A DNA stretch of 64,000 bases, taken from contig JAEZXH010000001.1 in assembly GCA_023442775.1 (NCBI GenBank), positions 1 through 64,000 on the forward strand, read 5' to 3'. The notes beneath the pieces are model-generated. The model was not told where the DNA came from. It was given only the letters and a program-made list of their open reading frames with translations, and made no database searches. Within the stretch, counting starts at the first letter, position 1. Each line of letters opens with the position of its first letter. Of the stretch, positions 50,338-59,286 are shown in pieces. This stretch comes from Bacillota bacterium. Lineage in GTDB: Bacteria > Bacillota > Clostridia > Tissierellales > Peptoniphilaceae. The position numbers and the translations under genes were made by a program.

Positions 50338-51174
50338 ATGGATCTTCGACTGATTTCCGATACGGCGAGTGATCTTACCAAGGAGATGATCGACGAGCGC
50401 CACATTGGCCTCGTCCCCTTTAAGATGGACGTCGGGGAGGAGCACTTTGTCGACGACTGGATGGACACCATGGCCCTCATCCGTGCCATGAAGGCCTCGG
50501 AAGAGGGACTCACCACGAGTTGCCCCTCTCCCCACGACTACCTCGAGGCCCTGCGCAAGGAGAAGGACGGCGAGGGCATCCTCATCCTCACCATCTCCTC
50601 GCGCCTCTCGGGGAGTTTCAACGCGGCGAAGACGGCGAAGGACCTCTTTGCCGAAGAGTGCGACACTCCCGTCTACGTCCTCGACTCAAAATCTGCGGGG
50701 GCAGGCCCTTCTCTTCTCCTTTTGGAACTGTCTGAGAAGCGCGCGCAGGTTGCATCCTTTGATGCCTGGTGTCGTTTTGGAGAGGAATTTGTAGAAAAGA
50801 TGGAGACCTTCTTTGTTCTAGAGAGTTTGGAAAATCTCAGAAAGAACGGTCGTCTTGGGAAGGTGACAACGCGCATTGGAAGGGCACTTCATATCCGTCC
50901 CCTCATGCACGGCAAGGATGGGGAGATTGAACTCTATGAATTGACGAGAGGCTTCAAACGTTCCCTAAAGAAGATGGCGAACGCCGTGGAAAAACTCGTC
51001 AGGGCTCCTGAAGAGTGTCGTGTATACATCACCCATGTCAATGCAGAGGAGAAGGCGCAATTGCTGAGAGATTTGATTTTGGAAAAGATGTCTGTGCGCG
51101 AGATCATCATTACACCTGCACGTGGTCTATCTACAGCCTATGGGGATGATGGTGGTGTGATCATCGCCTTTTGA
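50338..51174 (+). CDS. DegV family fatty-acid-binding protein
   Basis: DegV/FakB proteins bind a fatty acid and present it to the kinase FakA. The 278-residue protein starts with the typical RLISDTASDLTKEM and has TSCPSPHDYLEALR, TISSRLSGSFNAA and the GKVTTRIGRALHIRPLM segment that follow the fatty-acid pocket. Its length is normal. ATG 50338 is seven bases after AGGAGG. FakA is not in the window. The second half (from about 50690) uses AT-richer codons than the first, hinting at a mosaic. Confidence 0.88.
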   Translation: MDLRLISDTASDLTKEMIDERHIGLVPFKMDVGEEHFVDDWMDTMALIRAMKASEEGLTTSCPSPHDYLEALRKEKDGEGILILTISSRLSGSFNAAKTAKDLFAEECDTPVYVLDSKSAGAGPSLLLLELSEKRAQVASFDAWCRFGEEFVEKMETFFVLESLENLRKNGRLGKVTTRIGRALHIRPLMHGKDGEIELYELTRGFKRSLKKMANAVEKLVRAPEECRVYITHVNAEEKAQLLRDLILEKMSVREIIITPARGLSTAYGDDGGVIIAF

Positions 51175-51185
51175 AAGGAGACTCT

Positions 51186-52256
51186 GTGAGAGAAGAAAAG
51201 AGGGAAAAAAGGCGTGTGTTGCTTGGGATGAGCGGTGGCGTCGATAGTTCTCTGGCGGCCTATTTGTTAAAGAAAGAAGGCTACGAGGTCACCGGTTGCA
51301 CCATGAGCCTCTACAATCCCGACGGCCCCCAGACGCAAGAGAACATCCACGACGCGAAATCCGTCGCCGATGCCTTGGGAATCCCCTTCGAGGTCCTTCA
51401 CCTCGAGGAGGCCTTTCGGGAGAAGGTCGTCTCCTATTTTGTGGAGGAATATAAGGCGGGAAGGACGCCAAACCCCTGCGTCCGTTGCAACAAGACCATC
51501 AAGTTTGGCCTCTTTCTCGAAGAGGCATTAAAGAGGGGCTATGATGATGTAGCGACGGGGCACTATGTGCGTCTTACGAACGTCGATGGGCGCTTGGCCA
51601 TTGCCCGAGCTGGCGATGAGAAGAAAGATCAGAGTTATTTTCTCTATGGACTCACCCAAGAACAACTCGCCCACGTTCTCTTTCCCCTCGGAGACTACAC
51701 CAAGGACAAGGTCCGAGAACTTGCGAAAGAGTGGGATCTCCCCGTTGCCACGAAGAAGGACTCGGAGGACGTGTGCTTTATTCCTGACGGCGACGCCATG
51801 GGATTTTTGCGCCAGCGGGTCAAGACCTGCCCGGGGGAATTCGTCGATACAAAGGGGCGCGTTCTCGGACGTCACGAAGGAGCTCTTGGCTACACCTTGG
51901 GACAACGCAGAGGACTTGGAGTCGCCCTAGGAAAGAAAATGTTCGTCAAGGCCATTCTTCCTGAAGAGGAGAGGGTCGTCCTTGCAGAAGATCGAGAACT
52001 CTATGCTTCAAGACTCTATGCGAAGGATGTCAACTTCCAAGGAATTGCAGACCTTTCAACGCCGAGGCGCGCCTATGGAAAGGTGCGTTCTTCGAAGGTC
52101 CCCGCTGCAGCGACGATCGTGATGGAGGGGGATCTTCTCGTCGCCGACTTTGAGGAACCGGTCCGGGCCATGACCCCGGGACAGGCCGCCGTCTTCTACG
52201 ACGAAGAGGGACGTATCCTCTGCGGCGGCACCATCGTAGACAAGAAGGACGCCTAG
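51186..52256 (+). CDS. mnmA: tRNA-specific 2-thiouridylase
   Basis: MnmA puts sulfur on uridine 34 of tRNAs for Lys, Glu and Gln. The 356-residue protein has the PP-loop MSGGVDSSLAAYLL near residue 15, the first catalytic cysteine in NPCVRCNKTIKF, the second in DSEDVCFIPDGD, and a C-terminal beta-barrel (YTLGQRRGLGVALG). GTG 51186 follows AAAGGAG six bases upstream, better placed than a TTG at 51171 that overlaps degV. It is last in the operon; a weak hairpin (ACGCC/GGCGT) and T-run overlap its stop. Confidence 0.94.
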   Translation: MREEKREKRRVLLGMSGGVDSSLAAYLLKKEGYEVTGCTMSLYNPDGPQTQENIHDAKSVADALGIPFEVLHLEEAFREKVVSYFVEEYKAGRTPNPCVRCNKTIKFGLFLEEALKRGYDDVATGHYVRLTNVDGRLAIARAGDEKKDQSYFLYGLTQEQLAHVLFPLGDYTKDKVRELAKEWDLPVATKKDSEDVCFIPDGDAMGFLRQRVKTCPGEFVDTKGRVLGRHEGALGYTLGQRRGLGVALGKKMFVKAILPEEERVVLAEDRELYASRLYAKDVNFQGIADLSTPRRAYGKVRSSKVPAAATIVMEGDLLVADFEEPVRAMTPGQAAVFYDEEGRILCGGTIVDKKDA

Positions 52257-52298
52257 GGCGTTCTTTTTTTGGTATAAGAGAAACGAGATTCTTTCTTA

Positions 52299-52328
52299 TT
52301 GACAAGGACCATCCCGCTCCTGTATCCT
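52299..52328 (+). promoter_or_regulatory. Promoter of the ABC import operon
   Basis: TTGACA (52299-52304), 18 bases, TATCCT (52323-52328). Confidence 0.65.
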
Positions 52329-52361
52329 AACTCCATAGGGGAAGAATAGGAAGGAGTAACA

Positions 52362-53873
52362 ATGAGAAAGAATGCGAAATACTCAGGGCTTCTCGCCCTT
52401 TTGATGGTCCTCGGTCTCCTCTTGAGTGCCTGCGGGAATGCATCGCAAACGACAACGAATGACAAGAAAGAGGCGGTGGCGACGGAAGATGGGCCCTATA
52501 CTATTGGACAGGGACGGGTGGTCCCCAGTGTGGACCCCATTGACAACGCCTGGCAACTCACCGCCCACGGGGTGAGTGAGTACGTCTACATGCAGAACGA
52601 AGAGGGAGAGCTCACCTCTCGCTTCGTGGACACCCTCGAGGCGACGGATCCCCTCACCTGGAAGGCGACCTTGAAAGAGGCCCAGTTCTCCAATGGGGAC
52701 CCCGTCGACGCCAAGGCCATCGCCGATGCGATGAACGAGATTCAGGAGAAGAATCCCCTCGCCCGCGCCACGGCGGGAAAGATGGTCTTTACTCCTGAGG
52801 GAGAGAAGAACCTCACCATCGTCACCGAGCGACCGGTGAAGAATATGGCGGCGGTCCTCTGCGAATGGACCAACGTCGTCTTTAAGAGAAGTGGCGACGA
52901 CGTCATCTACACCGGGCCCTACATGGTGAAGAATCTCAATCCCGAACACGAGATTGCCATGACGCCGAACCCTCACTACCCCGACGCCGAGAAGCGTCAT
53001 GATGTCACCGTCCGCGCCTTCCAAGACGAGGCGTCGATGAAGGCCGCCTTTGACGCCGGTCAATTGGACATGATGTTTCCCATTACCCCGGATTTGAAGG
53101 GCCAAGTGGAGAAAGAGGGGAAGAAGACCCAAACCATTGACGCCGGGTACCAGTACTTCCTCATGACAAACCTCCAAAAGGGACCCATGGCGGATCCCGC
53201 CTTCCGGGAGGCCCTGGACCTCGGCCTCAACCGGGAGGACTACGTCAAGGCCTTAAAGGGCGGCAGTGTCCCCACGGGAGTCTTCGCCCACTACTATCCC
53301 TTCGCAGGAGATGTCAAGCTCACCTACGACAAGGAAAAGGCGGAACAGCTTCTCGATCGTCTCGGCTACGTCAAGGGACAAGATGGCATGCGGACCAAGG
53401 ATGGGAAGCCCCTCACCCTCTCGGTGGCGACCCTCTCCTTTAGAAAGGATCTCGTCATCTTAGGACAAGTCTTAGCGTCTCAGTTGAAGGAGCTTGGCAT
53501 TGAGGCACAGGTGGACGCCTTGGACAACGCGGAAAACGTGGATGCCAACAGCGGCTACGATCTGCTCTTCTATTCCCAACACACGGCACCGACGGGAGAG
53601 CCCTCCTACTTCTTGAGCCAGTTCTTCCGCACGGGAGAGGCGAAGAACAAGTTCGGCTACGCCAGTGCTGAGATGGACAAGATCTTGGACGAGTTCGGCA
53701 CCAGTGACGACGCCAATGCCGTGGCGAAGAAGGCTCAAGACCTCATCGCCAAGGACCGTCCCGTCCTTCTCGTCATCGATCCCCAGTGGCACGCCGCCGT
53801 ATCGGATCGCCTGTCGGATTACAAGCCCTATTGCGGCGACTACTACGTGGTCAATGCAAACCTCGGGCTCTGA
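52362..53873 (+). CDS. ABC transporter substrate-binding lipoprotein (SBP family 5)
   Basis: The 503-residue protein has a lipobox LLLSACG (cysteine near residue 25) and the family 5 binding-protein fold used for oligopeptides, nickel and opine-type metallophores. Visible segments are LTWKATLKEAQFSNGDPVDA, YTGPYMVKNLNPEHEIAMTPNPHY and DAGYQYFLMTNLQKGPM, which line the ligand pocket. ATG 52362 has AAGGAGT upstream. It is first in an operon with two permeases, a fused ATPase, a Crp-type regulator and an S41 peptidase. Which ligand it binds cannot be read. Confidence 0.9.
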   Translation: MRKNAKYSGLLALLMVLGLLLSACGNASQTTTNDKKEAVATEDGPYTIGQGRVVPSVDPIDNAWQLTAHGVSEYVYMQNEEGELTSRFVDTLEATDPLTWKATLKEAQFSNGDPVDAKAIADAMNEIQEKNPLARATAGKMVFTPEGEKNLTIVTERPVKNMAAVLCEWTNVVFKRSGDDVIYTGPYMVKNLNPEHEIAMTPNPHYPDAEKRHDVTVRAFQDEASMKAAFDAGQLDMMFPITPDLKGQVEKEGKKTQTIDAGYQYFLMTNLQKGPMADPAFREALDLGLNREDYVKALKGGSVPTGVFAHYYPFAGDVKLTYDKEKAEQLLDRLGYVKGQDGMRTKDGKPLTLSVATLSFRKDLVILGQVLASQLKELGIEAQVDALDNAENVDANSGYDLLFYSQHTAPTGEPSYFLSQFFRTGEAKNKFGYASAEMDKILDEFGTSDDANAVAKKAQDLIAKDRPVLLVIDPQWHAAVSDRLSDYKPYCGDYYVVNANLGL

Positions 53874-53881
53874 GAGTGAAA

Positions 53882-53903
53882 CGCCCCAGGGCGCTTCTTT
53901 TTT
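53882..53903 (+). terminator. Weak hairpin between binding protein and permease genes
   Basis: CGCCC (53882-53886) pairs with GGGCG (53889-53893), followed by CTTCTTTTTT. The loop is very tight. It may lower readthrough, so that more binding protein than permease is made. Confidence 0.4.
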
Positions 53904-53913
53904 GTGAGGAACT

Positions 53914-54840
53914 ATGAAACTTTGTCTACGTCATGTGGGGCGTTGGGCCCTCTTTCTCTTTCTCTTGAGCCTCTTGGCCTTCTTGAGTTTGCGCCTCATG
54001 CCCGGCACCCCAGAACAATTCTATCTCGCCTGGAAGCAACTCCCGCCCACGGAAGAAAACCTCGCCATCGTGCGCCATCAATTTGGCCTCGACGGGCCCC
54101 TCTCTTGGCAATACATCTCCTGGCTCAAACACTTTGTCCTTGGGGACTGGGGGACGAGTCTCATCACTCGCCTCGACGTGCGCCGGGAGATGATGCGTCG
54201 CCTGCCCATCTCCGCCGCCATTGGGATGGGAGGACTGCTCCTCGCAGGGGTCATGGGGTTTTTCCTTGGCCTTGGAGCCGCCCTTCGCCCCGGGGGAGGA
54301 TGGGATCGGCTGAGCCGTGCCCTCTCGGTGGTGACGAAGAGCGTTCCCGCCTTCATCCTCGGGGTCATTCTCCTGCAAACCCTCCAAGTGCGCTGGCGCC
54401 TCCTCGACCCCTTTTCCCATCCCTGGCAAGGAGTGGTCCTCGCCCTCCTCTTGGTGGCTCTCTACCAGAGTGCGCCTCTGGCCCGGATCGTCCGTCGCCA
54501 TTTTGAAGAGACGAAGGAGAAGACCTGGCTCAAGGTCTTGCTCCTCCGCGGGGTACCCCTGTGGAAAGCACTTCTCTGCTATGGGTATGTGGACGCCCTC
54601 TACGGCCTTCTCGCCGCCATGACCTCCCTCTTCACCTGGGCCCTCGGCGGGACCGCGGTGGTGGAGTTTCTCTTTGGACTGCCGGGGCTCAGTGGGTTTC
54701 TCATCTCCTCGGTCTCCAGCCGGGACTACAGCGTGATTCAGTCCTACATCCTGTTTGTGGGCATCTGGATGTGTCTCGTCCACACGGGCTTTGGCATCCT
54801 CCTCTACGGACTGCGAAAGGGGGAGCGTTATGACGCGTAA
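53914..54840 (+). CDS. ABC transporter permease, DppB/NikB-like
   Basis: The 308-residue protein has about six hydrophobic segments and the permease cytoplasmic loop near residues 190-225 (LARIVRRHFEETKEKTWLKV), where the ATPase docks. It opens with FLLSLLAFLSLRLMPGTPEQ, the form typical of DppB/OppB/NikB proteins. ATG 53914 has GTGAGGAA upstream. It overlaps the second permease gene by 11 bp. Confidence 0.88.
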   Translation: MKLCLRHVGRWALFLFLLSLLAFLSLRLMPGTPEQFYLAWKQLPPTEENLAIVRHQFGLDGPLSWQYISWLKHFVLGDWGTSLITRLDVRREMMRRLPISAAIGMGGLLLAGVMGFFLGLGAALRPGGGWDRLSRALSVVTKSVPAFILGVILLQTLQVRWRLLDPFSHPWQGVVLALLLVALYQSAPLARIVRRHFEETKEKTWLKVLLLRGVPLWKALLCYGYVDALYGLLAAMTSLFTWALGGTAVVEFLFGLPGLSGFLISSVSSRDYSVIQSYILFVGIWMCLVHTGFGILLYGLRKGERYDA

Positions 54841-55594
54841 GATTCTCCTCCTCCTCGCCCTGGGGTGTTTCATCGCCCTCTGCTTTGCGCCCCACACCGA
54901 CCCCACCATCGTCCACCTCGACGAGGCCCTCGAAGGACCGAGCCGCGCCCATCTCCTCGGGACGGATCCCTTGGGGCGGGACCTCTTTGCCCTGATGAAG
55001 GCGGGGAGTCTTCGAAGCCTTCTCGTCGTCCTCGTGGGAAGCGCAGTCTCCGTGTTCCTCGGGGTGGGCCTGGGACTTCTAGGGGGAAGTGTTGGGGGAC
55101 TCTGTCGCGAGTTGGTGCGCCTTTTCGCCGATTTTACCCTCATCATTCCCTCCTTCATCCTCGCCCTCATCCTCGCTTCCCTCGTGGGCCTCAGTCCCCT
55201 AGGGACGGGGTTGATCCTCGGCGTTCTCGACAGTGGAAACTACATCCACCAAGTCATGGCCCTCGTCGAGCGCATCCTTGAAGCTCCCTTCCTCCTCGCC
55301 TTGGAGAAACTCGCCATTCCCAGGAGAAGGCGCATGGGCCACATCCTGCGAAATCTCGCCCCGGTGGTGAAGACGAATCTTGGCAATCGCGCCGGAGGCC
55401 TCATCCTCACCTATGCGGGCCTCGCTTTTGTGGGGCTGGGCACAGACATGACGGCACCGGATTGGGGGACCATGCTCTACCAATACCGTCTCTATCTCTT
55501 TGAACGCCCGGGGCTCATCCTCTGGCCAAGCCTTGGCATCGCCGGACTGAGTGCCCTCTTTATGCTGCTCTTTGACAAGGAGGTGGAGTCGTGA
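54830..55594 (+). CDS. ABC transporter permease, DppC/NikC-like
   Basis: The 254-residue protein has the DppC-type start with the segment HLLGTDPLGRDLFALM and about five to six helices. The EAA-like loop is near residues 140-185, diverged: LALEKLAIPRRRRMGHILRN. It is a little shorter than usual DppC (280-300). ATG 54830 lies inside the first permease gene, behind GGGGGAGCG. It overlaps the ATPase start by 4 bp. Confidence 0.86.
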   Translation: MTRKILLLLALGCFIALCFAPHTDPTIVHLDEALEGPSRAHLLGTDPLGRDLFALMKAGSLRSLLVVLVGSAVSVFLGVGLGLLGGSVGGLCRELVRLFADFTLIIPSFILALILASLVGLSPLGTGLILGVLDSGNYIHQVMALVERILEAPFLLALEKLAIPRRRRMGHILRNLAPVVKTNLGNRAGGLILTYAGLAFVGLGTDMTAPDWGTMLYQYRLYLFERPGLILWPSLGIAGLSALFMLLFDKEVES

Positions 55595-57126
55595 AGGACC
55601 TCGTGTTTTCGAACTTCTCCCTTGCCATTGGGGAGAAAAAGATTCTTCAGCAGGTGAGTTTTTGCATGGGACTCGGGGAAAGGGTGGGCCTCGTCGGCGC
55701 CTCGGGAAGTGGGAAGTCTATGTGTGTCCGCGCCCTCTCTCAAGTCCTCTTGCCTCCAAGGGCAAAGGTCTCAGGAGAGATTCTCTTCGATGGGGAGGAC
55801 ATCTTCTCCATGACAGAGGAGAAACGTCGTCGTTTCCACCGGGAGGTGGCCATCATTCCTCAGGCCTCCATGGACGGGTGCATTCCCCATCAGAGTATTG
55901 GCGCTCAGATGAAGGACGTGGCCCGGTGGTGCGACGCCAAAGAAGGACACATCGCCAAGGCCTTGGGCCTCGTCGGCCTTCCTGATACGGAGGAGTTTCT
56001 CCAAAGACTCCCGAGAGAACTCTCTGGGGGCATGCGTCAGCGGGTCCTCCTCGCCATGATGCTCCTCGAGAGGCCACGACTCATCGTCGCAGATGAGCCC
56101 ACCACCGCCCTCGATGCCCTCCATCAGCGGGCCTTCCTCGATGCCCTCACAAGTCTCTGTGAGAAGGAGGGGATGGGACTCCTCCTCATCTCCCACGACC
56201 TGAGCCTCGTCGCCTCCGCTGTGGATCGGATTCTCGTCATGGAAGGGGGCAAGATTGTCGAGGACAAGGGGAGGGCAGAGCTCTTGAGAGATCCTGAGAG
56301 TGCCATGGCAAGAGACTTGGTCCGCGCAGTGACGCACCTCGAGTCCGCGTCGGAAAAGGGGAAGAAGGGGGAAGAGACGATTCTTCACGCCGAGGACCTG
56401 CGGAAATCCTTCGGGGAGAAGAGAGTCTTAGACGGGGTCAGCCTCTCTCTCAAACGAGGAGAAATCGTCGCCCTCGTCGGCCCATCGGGGTGCGGAAAGT
56501 CCACCCTCGCTCGTGTCCTCGCAGGCATCGGGGCCACGGAAGGGGATATTACTCTCGCGGGAAGGTCTCTTCCCACAAGGGGACGGGCCTATGAAGAGTT
56601 TGTAGACTTACAGCTCATCTTCCAGAATCCCTTCGCCCTCTTCGACCCCGAGGCCCCTGTGGGACTTGCCATCGAGGAAGTGGAGGAGCGGTTTAAGAGC
56701 GACAAGAGAGCCGAGTTCATGGAAAAACTCGGCCTCACAGAGGAACACCTAAGGCGCAGGCCCTCTGAGCTCTCTGGGGGAGAACTCCAGCGCCTGGGCA
56801 TCCTTCGGGTCCTCCTCGCAAAACCCGCCATCATCATCGCCGACGAAATCGTCGCCTCTTTAGACCTGGCCATCGGCGTCAACCTCCTCGACCTCTTAAA
56901 GGAGCTGAGAGATGCCTACGACCTCACCATCCTCTTCATCTCCCACGACCTCGCCATGGTGCGCCACATCGCCGATCGCATCCTCGTCATGGAAGAGGGA
57001 AGACTCGTGGAGGAGGGGCCCACGGAAACCATCTTTACAAATCCCACCCACCCGGTGACGACAAAACTCCTTGCAGCGCGGCCCGTCTTTTGCTATGATG
57101 CAGACAAGGAAAGGGGGAGACCATGA
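55591..57126 (+). CDS. Fused double ATPase of the import system (DppD-DppF-like)
   Basis: The 511-residue protein carries two ABC nucleotide-binding domains that are separate proteins in classic Opp/Dpp systems. Domain 1 has Walker A GASGSGKS, signature LSGGMRQR and Walker B LIVADEPTTALD. Domain 2 has GPSGCGKS, LSGGELQR and IIIADEIVASLD, each with the catalytic glutamate and H-loop (LLISHDLSLV, LFISHDLAMV). Both halves appear competent. The start is GTG 55591 with AAGGAGG upstream, overlapping the permease stop. It overlaps the Crp-type gene by 4 bp. Confidence 0.92.
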   Translation: MKDLVFSNFSLAIGEKKILQQVSFCMGLGERVGLVGASGSGKSMCVRALSQVLLPPRAKVSGEILFDGEDIFSMTEEKRRRFHREVAIIPQASMDGCIPHQSIGAQMKDVARWCDAKEGHIAKALGLVGLPDTEEFLQRLPRELSGGMRQRVLLAMMLLERPRLIVADEPTTALDALHQRAFLDALTSLCEKEGMGLLLISHDLSLVASAVDRILVMEGGKIVEDKGRAELLRDPESAMARDLVRAVTHLESASEKGKKGEETILHAEDLRKSFGEKRVLDGVSLSLKRGEIVALVGPSGCGKSTLARVLAGIGATEGDITLAGRSLPTRGRAYEEFVDLQLIFQNPFALFDPEAPVGLAIEEVEERFKSDKRAEFMEKLGLTEEHLRRRPSELSGGELQRLGILRVLLAKPAIIIADEIVASLDLAIGVNLLDLLKELRDAYDLTILFISHDLAMVRHIADRILVMEEGRLVEEGPTETIFTNPTHPVTTKLLAARPVFCYDADKERGRP

Positions 57127-57788
57127 AAACCTTGAAGGAAAAGGGAGAACTGCTCTTTCGCGGCATTGACGAAGAGCGACTCGCGCCGACGCTTCACTGC
57201 ATCGGGGCGAAGCGGCGCAGTTTTCGAAAGGACGACATCATCTACAAGGCGGGAGAGGACATCCTCGAGGTGGGCCTCATCCTAGAAGGAGCCATTCACA
57301 TGGTCCACGAAGACCTCTGGGGCAATCAAAACCTCATCACCCGCATGGGGGAGGGAGACCTCATTGGGGAGATCTTCGCCTGTGGCTTCGAGCATCAATC
57401 CAATGTGAGTTTCATCGCCGACAGCCCGGTAGAACTCCTCCTATTGCCCTTCCCCAAGGTCCTTCACGTCTGCACCACCCACTGCATCGTCCACCACCAA
57501 CTCATCGAGAACATGGTGGGGATGTTTGCGAAGAAGGGGCGAAAGCTCCTCGATAAACTCGAAGTCACCACCCCGAAGGGCCTCCGGGAAAAACTCCTCG
57601 CCTACCTGAGTCTCGAGGCCTCCCGCGCCGGCTCCACCCGCATCGTCCTCCCCTACACCCGAGAAGAGCTCGCCACCTACCTCGGGGTCAATCGCAGCGC
57701 CCTCTCCCGAGAATTCTCCCGCCTCCGGGAAGAGGGGTTCCTGGAATTCGATGGGCGCACCGTCTCCTTGCTGGAAACGAGGGAGTAG
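57123..57788 (+). CDS. Crp/Fnr family transcriptional regulator
   Basis: The 221-residue protein has a cyclic-nucleotide-binding-type jelly roll (about 30-125) and a Crp winged helix (about 150-215) with the recognition region ELATYLGVNRSALSREFSRL. The arginine-serine pair that binds cAMP is not evident. It has a cluster of cysteines and histidines near residues 118-127 (HVCTTHCIVHHQ), which could bind metal. Coupled to the transporter genes (ATGA overlap), it probably controls this operon according to metal or nutrient state. Confidence 0.88.
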   Translation: MKTLKEKGELLFRGIDEERLAPTLHCIGAKRRSFRKDDIIYKAGEDILEVGLILEGAIHMVHEDLWGNQNLITRMGEGDLIGEIFACGFEHQSNVSFIADSPVELLLLPFPKVLHVCTTHCIVHHQLIENMVGMFAKKGRKLLDKLEVTTPKGLREKLLAYLSLEASRAGSTRIVLPYTREELATYLGVNRSALSREFSRLREEGFLEFDGRTVSLLETRE

Positions 57789-57789
57789 G

Positions 57790-59106
57790 ATGGGGAGAAT
57801 CTGGACGCGGATAGGACTGTTCTTCCTCGGCCTTCTACTATGTACGAGTTGCACTTCGCGCCAGTCCCTATACCTCAAGGACTTCGATGCTCTCTACGAC
57901 ACGGTGGAGAAGGAGTACATCTTGGGGTTTACAGAGGAGGCGAAGACGTGGCTAGGCCGTCGAGAAGAGTTTCGGCAGGAGATTGGGGACTGTCGAAACG
58001 ATGACGAGTTTCTTTCGAAGATGGATGAGATCCTCAGTCGTCTTGGTCCTTCGACCCACACGAAGATGATTACGAAGAAAAATTATCCCATGGTCTACGC
58101 CAATATGGCACTCGCCTCTTTGGAGATGGACGAGAGGTCGTCGATGTTCGTCCAGTGGGATGTCTTTCAGGACTTTCTCAGCGAGGACACGAGGAAGCTC
58201 TACGGAGAAGGTAGCGGGGAGTCGAGCGCGCAAGCCAGTATTCACGAGGGGTTCGATACGGAGGAAAATGCCTCTGAAGAGTGGCGTGCTTCTGCCCTCT
58301 ATGGGCGGATGCTCATCGATGGGAAGATTGGGTTTTTGCGCCTCGATGTGATGAAAGAGCCTGGAGCAGAGGCGGAAGGACGCTACAAAAAGGACCTGGA
58401 AGAGCTGTCCGCCTTTGCGAAAACACTTCGAGGGTCTCAAGCCCTCGTCATCGATATTCGGGACAACCCCGGGGGCAGTGACACCTATTGGCTCACCTGT
58501 GTCCTTCCCGAGATTCTCGGAGAGGGCGAGCTGGTTGCGCCAAATCATACCCTCCTTCGCGAAGACTGGGTCAGGCGGTGTGAAAAAGAGCACTCCCCTC
58601 GGATATCCACGGCGAACACTACGTCTCTTTCTGAGGTCAGCACCCAGGAGTTTCCCGCTCTCAAAACCTTGAGGGAGAAGGGTCTCGGGGGCGAGTTTCG
58701 CGTCAATGGAGGGGGAGAGGCCTTAGTGAGCCCTTATACACTCAAACCTTGGGAGGAGGTGGAGCCCTTCGAAGGGCGGATTTATCTCCTTGTGAATCGC
58801 AACACCGCAAGTTCCGCTCTACATATGGCCCAGGTGATGAAGGCAGCAGGGTGTGCAACCCTCGTCGGGGAACCGGTGGGAGGAAGTAGCGATTGGTATG
58901 AATTCTATCGCCTTCCCCATACGGGGTATTTCTACATCCTCGCGAATAAGGAGAAGGTGATGCAAGGAGATTCCCTGGAAGATTTGGTTCATCTTCGCCC
59001 GGATGTGATGGTGGAGGATGGAAGACGGGTGGTGTGGGTTGACGATCATTTTCGAAGAGACCCTTCGATTCGTAAAGTGTTACAACTCGAAGGGCTTAGC
59101 AGGTGA
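57790..59106 (+). CDS. S41 family peptidase lipoprotein
   Basis: The 438-residue protein has a lipobox LLLCTSC and a C-terminal processing protease (S41) domain, about 180-415: VIDIRDNPGGSDTYW, then the nucleophile region NRNTASSALHMAQVMKAAGC and the end GEPVGGSSDWYE. The usual PDZ domain is not evident. Instead there is a helical N-terminal region with PSTHTKMITKKNYPMV. ATG 57790 follows GAGGGAGTAGG right behind the Crp-type gene, so it belongs to the import operon. It may trim peptides at the membrane for the transporter; that is an inference. Confidence 0.82.
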   Translation: MGRIWTRIGLFFLGLLLCTSCTSRQSLYLKDFDALYDTVEKEYILGFTEEAKTWLGRREEFRQEIGDCRNDDEFLSKMDEILSRLGPSTHTKMITKKNYPMVYANMALASLEMDERSSMFVQWDVFQDFLSEDTRKLYGEGSGESSAQASIHEGFDTEENASEEWRASALYGRMLIDGKIGFLRLDVMKEPGAEAEGRYKKDLEELSAFAKTLRGSQALVIDIRDNPGGSDTYWLTCVLPEILGEGELVAPNHTLLREDWVRRCEKEHSPRISTANTTSLSEVSTQEFPALKTLREKGLGGEFRVNGGGEALVSPYTLKPWEEVEPFEGRIYLLVNRNTASSALHMAQVMKAAGCATLVGEPVGGSSDWYEFYRLPHTGYFYILANKEKVMQGDSLEDLVHLRPDVMVEDGRRVVWVDDHFRRDPSIRKVLQLEGLSR

Positions 59107-59151
59107 AATTCTCGTGAAATTTTTCTCGCCGTCTTTTTTCTCGTGGGTCGC

Positions 59152-59162
59152 TGTGGTATGAT
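59152..59162 (+). promoter_or_regulatory. Extended -10 promoter of the cation ATPase gene
   Basis: TGTGGTATGAT (TATGAT 59157-59162), a further TGTGG-type element. Transcription would start just before the riboswitch aptamer at 59171. Confidence 0.6.
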
Positions 59163-59170
59163 AATTCCAT

Positions 59171-59251
59171 CAAAGGGGAGTAGCTAGTCTTCCTTCGTCG
59201 TCAGTTCGGGTTTTCCCCGGCGGAGGACCGCTTCCGGTAGCAAGACCTTTG
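59171..59251 (+). ncRNA. yybP-ykoY manganese riboswitch aptamer
   Basis: CAAAGGGGAGTAGC at 59171 is the conserved 5' signature of the yybP-ykoY family, and TAGCAAGACCTTTG at 59238-59251 is the matching 3' signature; CAAAGG and CCTTTG pair as the closing helix P1. Between them are hairpins TCCTTCGTCGTCAG and CCGGCGGAGGACCGCTTCCGG. The family binds Mn2+ and usually controls Mn2+ or Ca2+ exporters. Here it stands 56 bp before a cation ATPase gene. Confidence 0.88.
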
Positions 59252-59286
59252 TTTAGTGCGTGAGGGCCCTAAACAAGGGTCTTTTT
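59243..59286 (+). terminator. Riboswitch-controlled terminator
   Basis: AGACCTTTGTTTAG (59243-59256) pairs with CTAAACAAGGGTCT (59269-59282), 13 Watson-Crick pairs and one G-U, followed by T's. The 5' arm contains CCTTTG, the 3' strand of P1. Mn2+ binding that stabilises P1 should prevent the terminator and turn the gene on. Confidence 0.85.

Noticed and set aside
53926..55170. Open frame of 414 codons antisense to the permease genes
   Set aside because: Arg/Pro/Glu-rich shadow crossing two membrane protein genes; no start signal.
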